DNA from: Hanstruepera marina
Lineage (GTDB): Bacteria > Bacteroidota > Bacteroidia > Flavobacteriales > Flavobacteriaceae
NCBI RefSeq assembly: GCF_019880635.1
Contig: NZ_JAINVX010000004.1
Coordinates: 124,001-188,000, forward strand
DNA: 64,000 nt
Reading direction: 5' to 3'
In this document: positions 23,819 through 33,089 of the stretch, one piece after another
Layout of the letters: the number at the start of each line of letters is the position of its first letter
How positions within the stretch are numbered: position 1 is the first letter of the stretch
Program-made: the position numbers and the translations under genes
The notes under the pieces: model-generated
Databases searched by the model: none
What the model was told of the DNA's origin: nothing
What the model saw: the letters and a program-made list of their open reading frames with translations, nothing else

Positions 23819-26490
23819 GTGAAGAGAACGACGATTTGATAAATGAGCAAGAGGAATCTAACGAAACCATTACTAGGGTAACTGGTATGTATAAAGATTG
23901 GTTTTTAGATTATGCCTCTTATGTTATTCTTGAACGTGCTGTACCAGCCATAGAAGATGGTTTTAAACCGGTACAACGACGTATCATGCATTCTATGAAA
24001 GATTTGGACGATGGTCGTTATAACAAGGTAGCCAATATTGTAGGGCATACCATGCAATACCATCCGCATGGAGATGCCAGTATTGCGGATGCCATGGTGC
24101 AAATTGGTCAAAAGGATCTGTTAATTGACACGCAAGGAAACTGGGGAAATATTTTAACTGGCGATAGTGCAGCTGCTTCGCGTTATATTGAAGCGCGTTT
24201 ATCAAAATTTGCGTTAGACGTTGTTTACAATCCTAAAATCACCGAATGGTCTGCAAGTTATGATGGTAGACGCAAAGAGCCTGTTAATTTACCAGTAAAG
24301 TTTCCATTGTTGTTGGCACAAGGAGGAGAGGGAATTGCTGTTGGGTTGTCCACAAAAATACTACCTCATAATTTTATAGAGTTAATTGAAGCTTCTGTAA
24401 AGCATTTACAGGGTAAGCGTTTTAAGTTGGTTCCTGATTTCCCTACAGCCGGAATTGCAGATTTCACGGATTATAAAGATGGACTTCGGGGTGGAAAAGC
24501 GCGTATACGGGCTAAAATTTCACAGGTTGACAAAAACACCTTGGTTATTACCGAAATACCATTTGGAACCAATACATCATCTTTAATTGATTCTATTTTA
24601 AAGGCTAACGATAAAGGTAAAATCAAAATAAAAAAGATTGAAGATAACACAGCTGCTGATGTTGAAATTTTAGTGCATTTACCATCTGGAATATCGCCTG
24701 ATAAAACCATAGATGCACTTTATGCGTTTACAAACTGTGAAACATCTATTTCACCTTTAGGTTGCGTGATTGAAGACAACAAGCCTTTGTTTATTGGTGT
24801 TTCTGAAATGCTTCGACGTTCAACAGATCATACGGTTCAATTGCTTAAAAATGAGTTGGAGATTAGATTGGGTGAGTTTGAGGAACAATGGCACTTTGCA
24901 TCTTTAGAGCGAATTTTTATTGAAAATAGAATTTATCGTGATATAGAAGAGGAAGAAACTTGGGAAGGTGTTATTTCGGCTATAGACAAAGGACTACAAC
25001 CTCATATCAAACATTTAAAGCGAAAAGTTACAGAAGAGGATATTGTACGTTTAACCGAAATTAGAATTAAGCGTATATCTAAATTCGATATCGACAAGGC
25101 TCAACAAAAGATTGAAGCTTTAGAAGAACAAATAGCTGAAGTAAAACATCATTTGGCAAATTTGATCGATTATGCTATTTCATATTTCGAGCGTCTAAAA
25201 AAAGATTATGGAGAAGGGAAAGAGCGTAAAACGGAAATTCGCACGTTTGCTGATGTAGATGCTACTAAAGTAGTTATTAGAAACACCAAGCTTTATGTCA
25301 ATAGGGAAGAGGGTTTTATAGGTACTTCGTTGCGTAGGGATGAGTATGTCTGCGATTGCAGTGATATAGACGATATTATTGTGTTTACCAAAGAAGGGAA
25401 GATGATGGTAACCAAAGTAGACACTAAAACTTTTATAGGTAAAGACATCATTCATGTTGCTGTATTCAAGAAAAAAGATAAGCGCACCATTTATAATATG
25501 ATGTATCGTGATGGTAAAGGAGGTCCGACCTATGTCAAACGTTTTGCGGTGACATCGGTTACTAGAGATCGTGAATACGATTTAACCAATGGAAACAAAA
25601 ACTCTATGGTTTGGTATTTCTCGGCCAATCCAAATGGTGAAGCTGAAGTGGTCACCATAAACTTGCGTCAAGTTGGGAGTATCAAGAAATTAAAATGGGA
25701 TTTGGATTTTGCCGATATTCTTATAAAAGGTCGTGCTTCTAAAGGAAATTTAGTAACTAAATATGCGGTTAAGAAAATTGAACTCAAAGAAAAGGGTGTT
25801 TCTACCTTAAAACCGCGTAAAATTTGGTTTGATGACACAGTTCAGCGTTTAAATGTCGATGGTCGTGGTGATCTAGTAGGTGAGTTTAGAGGTGAAGATC
25901 GCATTTTAATTATACGACAATCAGGTTTAATCAAAACCATTATCCCAGAAGTAACCACACATTTTGATGATGATATGATTGTTATGGAAAAATGGATTCC
26001 CAAAAAACCCATTTCTGCTATTTATTTTGACGGTGAAAAAGAACGGTATTATGTTAAACGTTTTTTAGTTGAAAATGAGGCGAAAGAGGAAAGTTTTATT
26101 TCCGAACATCCAAAGTCCCAATTGGAAATCGTTTCAACAGATTGGCGTCCAATGGCTGAAATTGAATTTACTAAAGAACGTGGTAAAGACCGTAAGGATA
26201 ATGTACAAGTAAATCTAGAAGAATTTATTGCTATCAAAGGCATTGGCGCGCTTGGAAACCAATTGACCAAAGAGAAAATAAATCAGGTTAGTTTGCTTGA
26301 ACCATTGCCCTATGAAGCTCCTGAAGAAGTTCATGCCGAAGATATTGAAGTTGTAGGTGAAACTGAAATTTCAGAAGATGCAACTGAAAATAGCGAATCT
26401 AATACAACTAATGAAAAACCGAGTGAGACGTCAAATGATGAAAGTACTTCAGATAATCATGATGACCAAGGGCAAATCACTCTATTTTAG
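23815..26490 (+). CDS. parC: DNA topoisomerase IV subunit A
   Basis: 891 residues. The breakage-reunion domain contains the catalytic Tyr at 124 (AAASRYIEARL), preceded by VGHTMQYHPHGDASI (QRDR-type region, about 76-90). A coiled-coil region lies at about 420-460, and the C-terminal domain is a degenerate beta-pinwheel lacking a clear GyrA box, as expected for ParC. An acidic low-complexity tail (about 840-885) ends in QITLF, a five-residue match to the sliding-clamp binding consensus QLxLF. Translationally coupled to the membrane protein gene upstream. The stop abuts the convergent transporter gene with no gap. Confidence 0.93.
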   Translation: MSEENDDLINEQEESNETITRVTGMYKDWFLDYASYVILERAVPAIEDGFKPVQRRIMHSMKDLDDGRYNKVANIVGHTMQYHPHGDASIADAMVQIGQKDLLIDTQGNWGNILTGDSAAASRYIEARLSKFALDVVYNPKITEWSASYDGRRKEPVNLPVKFPLLLAQGGEGIAVGLSTKILPHNFIELIEASVKHLQGKRFKLVPDFPTAGIADFTDYKDGLRGGKARIRAKISQVDKNTLVITEIPFGTNTSSLIDSILKANDKGKIKIKKIEDNTAADVEILVHLPSGISPDKTIDALYAFTNCETSISPLGCVIEDNKPLFIGVSEMLRRSTDHTVQLLKNELEIRLGEFEEQWHFASLERIFIENRIYRDIEEEETWEGVISAIDKGLQPHIKHLKRKVTEEDIVRLTEIRIKRISKFDIDKAQQKIEALEEQIAEVKHHLANLIDYAISYFERLKKDYGEGKERKTEIRTFADVDATKVVIRNTKLYVNREEGFIGTSLRRDEYVCDCSDIDDIIVFTKEGKMMVTKVDTKTFIGKDIIHVAVFKKKDKRTIYNMMYRDGKGGPTYVKRFAVTSVTRDREYDLTNGNKNSMVWYFSANPNGEAEVVTINLRQVGSIKKLKWDLDFADILIKGRASKGNLVTKYAVKKIELKEKGVSTLKPRKIWFDDTVQRLNVDGRGDLVGEFRGEDRILIIRQSGLIKTIIPEVTTHFDDDMIVMEKWIPKKPISAIYFDGEKERYYVKRFLVENEAKEESFISEHPKSQLEIVSTDWRPMAEIEFTKERGKDRKDNVQVNLEEFIAIKGIGALGNQLTKEKINQVSLLEPLPYEAPEEVHAEDIEVVGETEISEDATENSESNTTNEKPSETSNDESTSDNHDDQGQITLF

Positions 26491-27993
26491 TTACATAAGA
26501 TAGGCAGATACTGTCATTACAATTAATGTAAATACCACTAATATTATAAATAACGGCATTACAAATTTCAACCATTTGTCATATCCAACCTTGGCAATAG
26601 CTAATGATGGTAAAATAAGCCCTGTAGGACTAATTAAATACAATAACCCCATTCCATACTGATAAGCATTGACAACAAGTTCTCTGCCCACACCTACTGT
26701 ATCTGCTAAGGGTGCCATAATGGGCATGGTTAAAACAGCCATGCCAGATGAACTTGGTATAAAAAAGGACAGCCCAGAATAGGTTAACGTCATAACGCTT
26801 GCAAATAAACCTTTGTCCATACCCGAAGTAACATCACTGGCATAATACAACATGGTATCACTGATTAAACCATCAGACATAATTACAGTAACACCTCTTG
26901 CAATACCAATAATTAGCGCAACACCCAATAAATCGCCAGCACCTTTAACGAAAACTTCAATAAAAACGTCTTCCTTTATTTTGGTAATGATCCCTATTAC
27001 TATTGCACCAACCAAAAAGGTAGTAGTCATTTCTAAAAACCACCAGTCTAATCTGGAAACACCTATAATCATAACTATAAAACATGCTGTAAAAACAAAA
27101 AGCGCTAAACGTAAGCGCCAATTAAAAGAGGATACTTTAACATCACCTTGGTGAAAAAGAGCTTCAATTTGTGCCTTTTGATTGTAAATTATGGATTTTG
27201 TCGGATCTTTTTTTACACGGTTGGCATAACGCAAAACAAAGATAAGAGTAACAAGTAATGTCATACTTAACATAAATACACGACCTTGCCAGCCGGTTGT
27301 CCAGTTAATGCCAGCAGCATCGGATGCTATAATGGTGCTAAATGGATTTATTGTTGAACACATTGTACCTATGGACGACCCCAAAAATATACAGGCAATA
27401 GCCACAAGGGCATCGTATTTTGCAGCCAAAAATACAGGGATGAGAATAGGGAAGAAGGCAATGGTTTCTTCAGCAAAACCAAAAGTTGTACCACCTGCAG
27501 CTACTAAAGTTGTAACTAAAATGATAAGAATATACTCGTGACCTTGTAAGGCTTTGGCCAACCAAGCTATACCAGCATCAAAAGCACCTGTATGGTTCAT
27601 AATACCAATTAGGCCACCTATAATTAAAACAAGAAAAATGATGTCGGCCGCATCAATGATTCCTTTAATAGGTGATTTTAAAAAGGCTAAAAGCCCTTGA
27701 GGCTGCGCATCCAATTTCTTATAGGTATTAGGAATATTAATGGCTTTGTAAATATCACCATTGGTAAACTTCTCTAATGGGATTATGATATTCAAGGATT
27801 CTAACGTGGCTTGAGTCGCCGGAAGCGTTTCTTTGTTTTCTTGACTTATTTTAATAAAAGAATTGGCGCTACTATCATAAGCTAGTGTATCGTATTTTCC
27901 TGCAGGCACAAAAAAAGTCAAAAGCGCTACTAATCCAGCAATAATTAATAAGATGGTTTGGGCAGAAGGAAATTTTAGTTTTTTCAAGGTCAT
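26491..27993 (-). CDS. YfcC-family carboxylate transporter
   Basis: 500 residues with about 12 hydrophobic segments and the family's opening (PSAQTILLIIAGLVALLTFFVPAG). Conserved glycine/serine-rich re-entrant stretches include GGTTFGFAEETIAFFP, LGSSIGTMCSTINPFS and the C-terminal FFIPSSSGMAVLTMPIMAP. This group (YfcC/DcuC-like, ion-transporter superfamily) moves C4-dicarboxylates, amino acids or peptides; the substrate is not determinable here. Its stop directly abuts the parC stop, so the two converge without any intergenic terminator. Divergent from ung (59 nt). Confidence 0.85.
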   Translation of the reverse strand: MTLKKLKFPSAQTILLIIAGLVALLTFFVPAGKYDTLAYDSSANSFIKISQENKETLPATQATLESLNIIIPLEKFTNGDIYKAINIPNTYKKLDAQPQGLLAFLKSPIKGIIDAADIIFLVLIIGGLIGIMNHTGAFDAGIAWLAKALQGHEYILIILVTTLVAAGGTTFGFAEETIAFFPILIPVFLAAKYDALVAIACIFLGSSIGTMCSTINPFSTIIASDAAGINWTTGWQGRVFMLSMTLLVTLIFVLRYANRVKKDPTKSIIYNQKAQIEALFHQGDVKVSSFNWRLRLALFVFTACFIVMIIGVSRLDWWFLEMTTTFLVGAIVIGIITKIKEDVFIEVFVKGAGDLLGVALIIGIARGVTVIMSDGLISDTMLYYASDVTSGMDKGLFASVMTLTYSGLSFFIPSSSGMAVLTMPIMAPLADTVGVGRELVVNAYQYGMGLLYLISPTGLILPSLAIAKVGYDKWLKFVMPLFIILVVFTLIVMTVSAYLM

Positions 27994-28052
27994 TGGTTTT
28001 AATAAACTAAAGATAGTATTAATTTAGAAGTCTCTTAATAAAGTCTGTAAAA

Positions 28053-28718
28053 ATGACCGTAAATATACACGATAGCTGGAAACCGTATTTAAAATCAGAG
28101 TTTGAAAGCCCTTATTTTAATCACTTGGTGAGTTTTGTAAAAACGGAATACCGTAGTCATACTTGTTATCCTCCAGGAAAACAAATTTTTAATGCTTTTG
28201 AACATTGTCACTTTAATGATTTGAAAGTAGTTATAATAGGTCAAGATCCTTATCATGGCCCCAATCAAGCAAATGGATTATGTTTTAGTGTTCACGATGG
28301 TATTCAACATCCGCCTTCGTTAATCAATATTTTTAAAGAAATAGAGCAAGATATAGGTGTTTCTTATCCCAAAAGTGGAAATTTAGAACGATGGGCAGAT
28401 CAAGGTGTTTTATTATTAAATGCAACTCTAACTGTTAGAGCCCACCAAGCTGGCAGTCATCAAAATAAGGGTTGGGAACAATTTACCGATGCCGTAATAA
28501 AGGCAATAAGTGATAATAAAGAGAATGTTGTTTTTTTGCTTTGGGGAGGATTTGCTAAAAAAAAATCAAAATTGATAGATACTGACAAACACTTTATTTT
28601 ACAAAGCGGACATCCATCCCCATTAAGTGCTAATAGAGGATATTGGTTTGGCAATAAACACTTTAGTAAAACTAACTCCCTGTTGGAGCAAGTTGGGTTG
28701 AAGTCTGTGGTTTGGTAG
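28053..28718 (+). CDS. ung: Uracil-DNA glycosylase
   Basis: 221 residues, standard length for family 1 UDG. Catalytic D65 in GQDPYHGP, the CFSV uracil-binding Phe (about 77), and H187 in the HPSPLSANRG leucine-loop motif. Removes uracil from DNA to begin base excision repair. Single gene; its last 47 nt overlap a small minus-strand gene. Confidence 0.97.
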   Translation: MTVNIHDSWKPYLKSEFESPYFNHLVSFVKTEYRSHTCYPPGKQIFNAFEHCHFNDLKVVIIGQDPYHGPNQANGLCFSVHDGIQHPPSLINIFKEIEQDIGVSYPKSGNLERWADQGVLLLNATLTVRAHQAGSHQNKGWEQFTDAVIKAISDNKENVVFLLWGGFAKKKSKLIDTDKHFILQSGHPSPLSANRGYWFGNKHFSKTNSLLEQVGLKSVVW

Positions 28719-28854
28719 TGTTTTTGGTTACGGTAAATGTTGGGTTTTTCTCAACTATAGCTTTACGTTTTGTAGTTTTATTACAACTAAAAAATAGTAA
28801 TAAAAAATTTATAGCTACTAGTATTGAAAGTATTAAAGTAATTGTTAATAGCAT
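28672..28854 (-). CDS. Small single-pass membrane protein overlapping ung
   Basis: 60 residues from the ATG at 28854 (a start at 28923 would add 23 residues; the shorter form begins directly at the membrane segment MLLTITLILSILVAINFLLL). One membrane helix is followed by SCNKTTKRK and a Lys/Thr-rich tail ending QLAPTGS. I have a recollection of similar small proteins next to ung in related genomes. The 47-nt overlap with the 3' end of ung is antisense, so C-terminal codons are constrained by ung. Confidence 0.5.
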   Translation of the reverse strand: MLLTITLILSILVAINFLLLFFSCNKTTKRKAIVEKNPTFTVTKNTTKPQTSTQLAPTGS

Positions 28855-29017
28855 AAGCAATTGTGATTTGGTTATAGAACAAATATAAAGCTTTTGTGTT
28901 AAAAACATAGAAAAAATTAACATTTATCCATTATTTTATTTAGTATAACTCTGTGATTGTAAGTGCTTTTAAAAAAGTGAAAATCAAAAATTGTTAAAAA
29001 AAGTAGTTTAAAATAAT

Positions 29018-29872
29018 TTAGATTTTTACTACTAAATTCTCATATTTTTCAATTTTTGGTATAATGTTTAATGCGTAGAGTTGCTTTTGAACTTCCGTTA
29101 TAGTATCAGAAGATATAAGACTTTGCGACCATTCTGTTAGAGATAACCATTCTTGAACGTCTTCTAATTTTTGGTTATAACGTTTCGATATCATCTTATC
29201 TATATCCTTAAGGTCTTTAAATTCTGTTGTAGCGTTATTAATAATACGCAAAATGGCTTTTAAGTCATCTCCAGAGTTTTTTATAAAATTATCGCTAGCA
29301 GCAATTACAAAACAAGGCCAAGGAGTAGGGCAAGTGCCAATTCGATTAAAAATACCATCATCAACAATAGGTTTTGTTGTAAACTTTTCCCACATAAAAT
29401 AATCCGCTTCACCATTTGTTAGCCCTTTAATAGCACCTTCAAGGTTTTCAATAACTTCAAACTTTAAATCTTTATCTAAATCCCAATTGTTGTTTTCTGC
29501 ATTGATGTAGGCCATTAAATGTGAACCCGATCCATAACGGCTAATAGCGGCTTTTTTTTCTTTTAACTGGTTGATGGTTTTGAAATTTGAATGTGCAGCT
29601 ACATGTATTCCCCATATTAATGGCGATTTAACAAAAGTCTGTACAATTTTACTGGGATTACCATTGATAATGTCTTTAATAATGCCTTCGGTTAAAATAA
29701 CAGCAATATCTATAGCGCCAGACTCTAATGCTTGGCACATAGCGCCAGTGCCTCCATAGTAGTCATGCCATCGTAAATTAATACCTTCTTTTTTATATAA
29801 ACCTTCTTTTAAGGTAAGGTACCAAGCTAAATTAAAATGTTCAGGAACACCACCAATATTAACTGTTCTCAT
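29018..29872 (-). CDS. Cytosolic solute-binding-protein-like protein
   Basis: 284 residues with the fold of type 2 periplasmic binding proteins of the SsuA/THI5 kind: MRTVNIGGVPEHFNLAWYLTLKEGLYKKEGI at the start reads as strand then helix; LESGAIDIAVILTEG and LTNGEADYFMWEKFTTKP are the hinge-like segments. There is no signal peptide or lipobox, so it probably stays in the cytoplasm. No ABC permease or ATPase is adjacent. Its start shares base 29872 with the stop of the nucleoside phosphorylase gene, so the two are coupled. It may bind a small metabolite or act in a thiamin-like or nucleoside salvage pathway, but that is not shown. Confidence 0.7.
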   Translation of the reverse strand: MRTVNIGGVPEHFNLAWYLTLKEGLYKKEGINLRWHDYYGGTGAMCQALESGAIDIAVILTEGIIKDIINGNPSKIVQTFVKSPLIWGIHVAAHSNFKTINQLKEKKAAISRYGSGSHLMAYINAENNNWDLDKDLKFEVIENLEGAIKGLTNGEADYFMWEKFTTKPIVDDGIFNRIGTCPTPWPCFVIAASDNFIKNSGDDLKAILRIINNATTEFKDLKDIDKMISKRYNQKLEDVQEWLSLTEWSQSLISSDTITEVQKQLYALNIIPKIEKYENLVVKI

Positions 29873-30741
29873 TAACTTATAAGTTTATTTAATGTATAGT
29901 TTATTAGCGATTCCACCACTTGTTTAGGATCTTTACTAAACTCGCCAGTTGCTCTGTTGGCTATAATAGCATTTAGAGATAATGCTTTATGCCCCAAAAG
30001 TTTTGACAAACCATAAATAACAGATGTTTCCATTTCTAAATTTGATATTCTATGGCCCTCAAAGTAAAAAGAATCAATTTTTGAATTTAAATTGGCATCT
30101 TGCAATGGTAGGCGTAATACACGACCTTGAGGACCATAAAAACCTCCGGCCGTTGCTGTAATACCCTTAAAGGTTTGGTTGCTGTAAAACTTGTCCTCCA
30201 ATTCTTTGCTATTATTGATAACAATTGGTCTTGCCTTGTCTACGTTCCATTGTGTATGATTAATAAAAGCATTTTCAATTTCCGGATTGGAAATAGTTTT
30301 TACCTGATAAAAATGCAACATACCATTAATGTCAAGGCCATGTGAACTTAATACAAATGAATCAACAGGTATATCTTTTTGCAAGGAACCAGAAGTACCT
30401 ACCCTTACAATATTTAGTGAGGTTAAATTAGGTTTTGGCTTTCTGGTTTGTAAATCGATGTTTACTAAAGCATCAAGCTCATTTAATACAATATCGATAT
30501 TGTCTGGGCCAATTCCAGTTGAGATAACCGATAAGGTTTTTCCCTTGTAAACGCCCGTTTGTGTTTTGAATTCACGTTTTTGCGTAGTAAACGTTACCGT
30601 ATCAAAATGTTTTGTGATTTTTTCAACCCGGTCTTGGTCACCAACAAAAATAATATCATTTGCTATGTTTTCGGGTTTTAAGTTTAAGTGGTAAACACTA
30701 CCGTCAGGATTTAATATAAGTTCAGATTCTTTAATTGGCAT
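29872..30741 (-). CDS. Nucleoside phosphorylase (PNP/UDP family)
   Basis: 289 residues. The phosphorylase fold is indicated by FVGDQDRVEKI near 32-42, STGIGPDNIDIVLNE (about 73-87), RVGTSGSLQKDIPVDSFVLS (about 112-131) and NLEMETSVIYGLSKLLG (about 229-245; usual form EMETAALY). It would cleave nucleosides with phosphate to base and ribose-1-phosphate; purine versus uridine preference is unclear. The 5' end overlaps the DUF1835 gene by 31 nt and the 3' end touches the next gene, so it lies in a tightly coupled operon. Confidence 0.8.
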   Translation of the reverse strand: MPIKESELILNPDGSVYHLNLKPENIANDIIFVGDQDRVEKITKHFDTVTFTTQKREFKTQTGVYKGKTLSVISTGIGPDNIDIVLNELDALVNIDLQTRKPKPNLTSLNIVRVGTSGSLQKDIPVDSFVLSSHGLDINGMLHFYQVKTISNPEIENAFINHTQWNVDKARPIVINNSKELEDKFYSNQTFKGITATAGGFYGPQGRVLRLPLQDANLNSKIDSFYFEGHRISNLEMETSVIYGLSKLLGHKALSLNAIIANRATGEFSKDPKQVVESLINYTLNKLIS

Positions 30742-31673
30742 GGAATGGGGTTTTTAATAAGCTTGTTTTCTTCATCACTAAAAAAGAAATCTAATCGGTT
30801 TACTCCGCCAAATGGAATATTGTTATTGATTTCTAGTGCAAAATTATTTGTGTTGTGAAGTGCTTCGTGTCCTTTTCTATTTAGGGTTATACTATCTTCA
30901 GATTCATTAAGAAACAACCTAAGGTTTTCAATTATTCGATTGATTTGTATGTCACCAAAACCATAGTAACCCTGATAATTTAAAGCATACCCAAGTAAAT
31001 GATGCCTGGATTTTATATCATTATCCTTAACGATTCGTAATATATTCTCTTCTAAATCTGAAAGGCCATTTTTTAAATTCGGAAACCGTTTTAAATGGGC
31101 CTTTAAACAACTGCTTAAATAAATAAATGATGATTTTTTAACAATATAGGGCTTGAGTAAGTTATGATCTCTGCCACAATATATTCGCCAAACATCTTGG
31201 GCTAATTCAGTATCGCTTTCAGAAAGTAAAATCTTATTTTCATAATGCTCAATTAATGCATGTTGCGATAGTTCGCTTAAGCCTTTTAAACTGCTTTCGC
31301 CATCAACGCGGCCACTACAAACCAGGTAAATGGGCAAGTCGATATGTTTTTCTTTTAAAAGACTTATAACCGCGATAAGGTTTATGTGGCAAAATAAATC
31401 ATATTCAAACCAAAGAATAATTTCATCAAACTTTTCGGTGTGGTTTAATATATCTAACTCTTTATGGAAGGCATTTTCATCAATTTCAATATCGTAATAG
31501 GTACTCAAAAACGCTTTTCGTTGGTTTAAAAACTCTTGACTGTCAACTTTAGAAAAGGTATTCCCTTCGCACAACATTTCATGCCAGGTAAGCATTTCGC
31601 CCTCTATATCTAATTCTTTTAGATAATTAGTAAGACTAGTGCCATTTGTGATATGTAGGGTTTTGTTAGCCAT
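30711..31673 (-). CDS. DUF1835-domain protein
   Basis: 320 residues. N-terminal DUF1835 signature: LHITNGTSLTNYLKELDIEGEMLTWHEMLCEG resembles the family's 'HI..G.S....L....' start, then an Asp/Glu-rich middle (ILWFEYDLFCHINL) and the family's C-terminal helices (SRHHLLGYALNYQGYYGFGD). Function unknown. It overlaps the phosphorylase gene by 31 nt and touches the SUI1-like gene at its start (shared base at 31673), so it belongs to the same operon. Confidence 0.75.
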   Translation of the reverse strand: MANKTLHITNGTSLTNYLKELDIEGEMLTWHEMLCEGNTFSKVDSQEFLNQRKAFLSTYYDIEIDENAFHKELDILNHTEKFDEIILWFEYDLFCHINLIAVISLLKEKHIDLPIYLVCSGRVDGESSLKGLSELSQHALIEHYENKILLSESDTELAQDVWRIYCGRDHNLLKPYIVKKSSFIYLSSCLKAHLKRFPNLKNGLSDLEENILRIVKDNDIKSRHHLLGYALNYQGYYGFGDIQINRIIENLRLFLNESEDSITLNRKGHEALHNTNNFALEINNNIPFGGVNRLDFFFSDEENKLIKNPIPCQLKNLNLY

Positions 31674-32002
31674 TAACCACCAACACGCTTAACGTTAAAG
31701 CCTTTTTCTTTTAAGATGGTCATTATTTTATCGCGATAATCACCTTGAATTATAATTTTATCATCCTTAAAGCTACCCCCAACACTTAAAGTTGTTTTTA
31801 GCTCTTTGGCCAATAATTTAAAGTCTTCAGTAGCACCTGTATAACCTTCTAAAATTGTAATAGGCTTACCTTTACGTTTTTCGTATTTACAAATTATAGG
31901 GTCGTCTTGAAGCCAAATTTTAGACTCGTTTTCTTGAGATTCCGGAGTTTCTTCTTGAACATGATCTGGAAAAAGATTTTTAAGCTGATCTTGTAAATCC
32001 AT
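31673..32002 (-). CDS. SUI1/eIF1-like translation factor (YciH type)
   Basis: 109 residues. The C-terminal 65 residues have the SUI1 pattern: ITILEGYTGATEDFKLLAKEL, then TTLSVGGSFKDDKIIIQGDYRDKI and KGFNVKRVGG. The N-terminal 40 residues are acidic and probably disordered. Related bacterial proteins are proposed to act in initiation fidelity. Separated by 2 nt from the dioxygenase gene upstream. Confidence 0.88.
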   Translation of the reverse strand: MDLQDQLKNLFPDHVQEETPESQENESKIWLQDDPIICKYEKRKGKPITILEGYTGATEDFKLLAKELKTTLSVGGSFKDDKIIIQGDYRDKIMTILKEKGFNVKRVGG

Positions 32003-32004
32003 GT

Positions 32005-32955
32005 TTATTTCTTAATTAAACCTAATTCAATTAAGCGTTCATTTAAAAATTCGCCTGCAGTAATATCATCAAATTGTTTTGGATTGTTTTCATCAATACA
32101 ACTGTCTAAAACATCTAATTTCATATCACTTATAGGGTGCATGAAAAATGGAATGGAATAACGTGACGTCCCCCAAAGTTCTCTAGGTGGATTAACAACA
32201 CGGTGTATGGTTGATTTTAATTTATTATTGGTGTGACGTGAAAGCATATCTCCAACATTTATCATCAATTCGTCAGGTTCTGCAATGGCATCCAACCATT
32301 CACCTTTATGATTTTGAACTTGTAATCCACGACCTTGAGCTCCCATTAACAAGGTAATTAAGTTAATATCGCCATGGGCAGCTGCACGAACTGCGTTTTT
32401 TGGCTCTTCAATAATGGGTGGATAGTGTATTGGTCTTAAAATACTATTCCCGTTATGAATATATTGGTCAAAATACGTTTCTTCCAATCCTAAATGCAAG
32501 GCTAAAGCTCGTAATACATATTTGGCTGTTTTTTCGAGCATTCTGTAAGTTTCTTTACCAACTTTATTGAAGTTTGGCAATTCTTCAACTTCTACATTTT
32601 TTGGATATTCTGCTTCTAATTTAGGATTGTTTTCAACATACTGCCCAAAATGCCAAAACTCTTTTAAGTCGCCTTCTTTTTTTCCTTTAGCACTTTCTTT
32701 CCCAAATGAAATATAGCCACGTTGTCCGCCAATACCTTCAATCTCATATTTTTGTTTGGTCTCTAACGGTAAAGCGAAAAAGTTTTTTACTTCTTCGTAA
32801 AGATTGTCTACTAATGTGTCATCTAAAAAATGGCCTTTTAAAGCCACAAACCCAATTTCTTCATAGGCTTTACCTATTTCATCTACAAATTTCTGTTTAC
32901 GTTGAGGGTCGCCTGAAGTAAAATCGTTTAGGTTAACGCTAGGTATATTATTCAT
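32005..32955 (-). CDS. Isopenicillin-N-synthase-like 2OG-Fe(II) dioxygenase
   Basis: 316 residues. Iron ligands H194 and D196 (AAHGDINL) and H251 (TIHRVVNP), with R265 in SRYSIPFF to hold 2-oxoglutarate. The N-terminal DIOX domain (about 4-110) precedes the jelly roll. This is the IPNS/gibberellin-oxidase-like group, common in bacteria without known substrates. It appears to be the first gene of the minus-strand operon ending at 29018. Divergent from the E1 gene. Confidence 0.85.
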   Translation of the reverse strand: MNNIPSVNLNDFTSGDPQRKQKFVDEIGKAYEEIGFVALKGHFLDDTLVDNLYEEVKNFFALPLETKQKYEIEGIGGQRGYISFGKESAKGKKEGDLKEFWHFGQYVENNPKLEAEYPKNVEVEELPNFNKVGKETYRMLEKTAKYVLRALALHLGLEETYFDQYIHNGNSILRPIHYPPIIEEPKNAVRAAAHGDINLITLLMGAQGRGLQVQNHKGEWLDAIAEPDELMINVGDMLSRHTNNKLKSTIHRVVNPPRELWGTSRYSIPFFMHPISDMKLDVLDSCIDENNPKQFDDITAGEFLNERLIELGLIKK

Positions 32956-33036
32956 TTCTATAAATTTCTTGTGAATCCTTACAAAGGTACAAAAACATTA
33001 TAAAGTTTCGTACAGATATTCTTTATGGATTTTCGT

Positions 33037-33065
33037 TTTGTAATTATCATTTTATGCTATATTTG
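33037..33065 (+). promoter_or_regulatory. Bacteroidota-type promoter for the E1 gene
   Basis: TTTG at 33037-33040 and TATATTTG at 33058-33065 are 17 nt apart; the GTG start codon follows 24 nt later. The match to the -7 consensus is exact. Confidence 0.55.
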
Positions 33066-33089
33066 ACAAACAATTTTTAAAGTTCCCAA

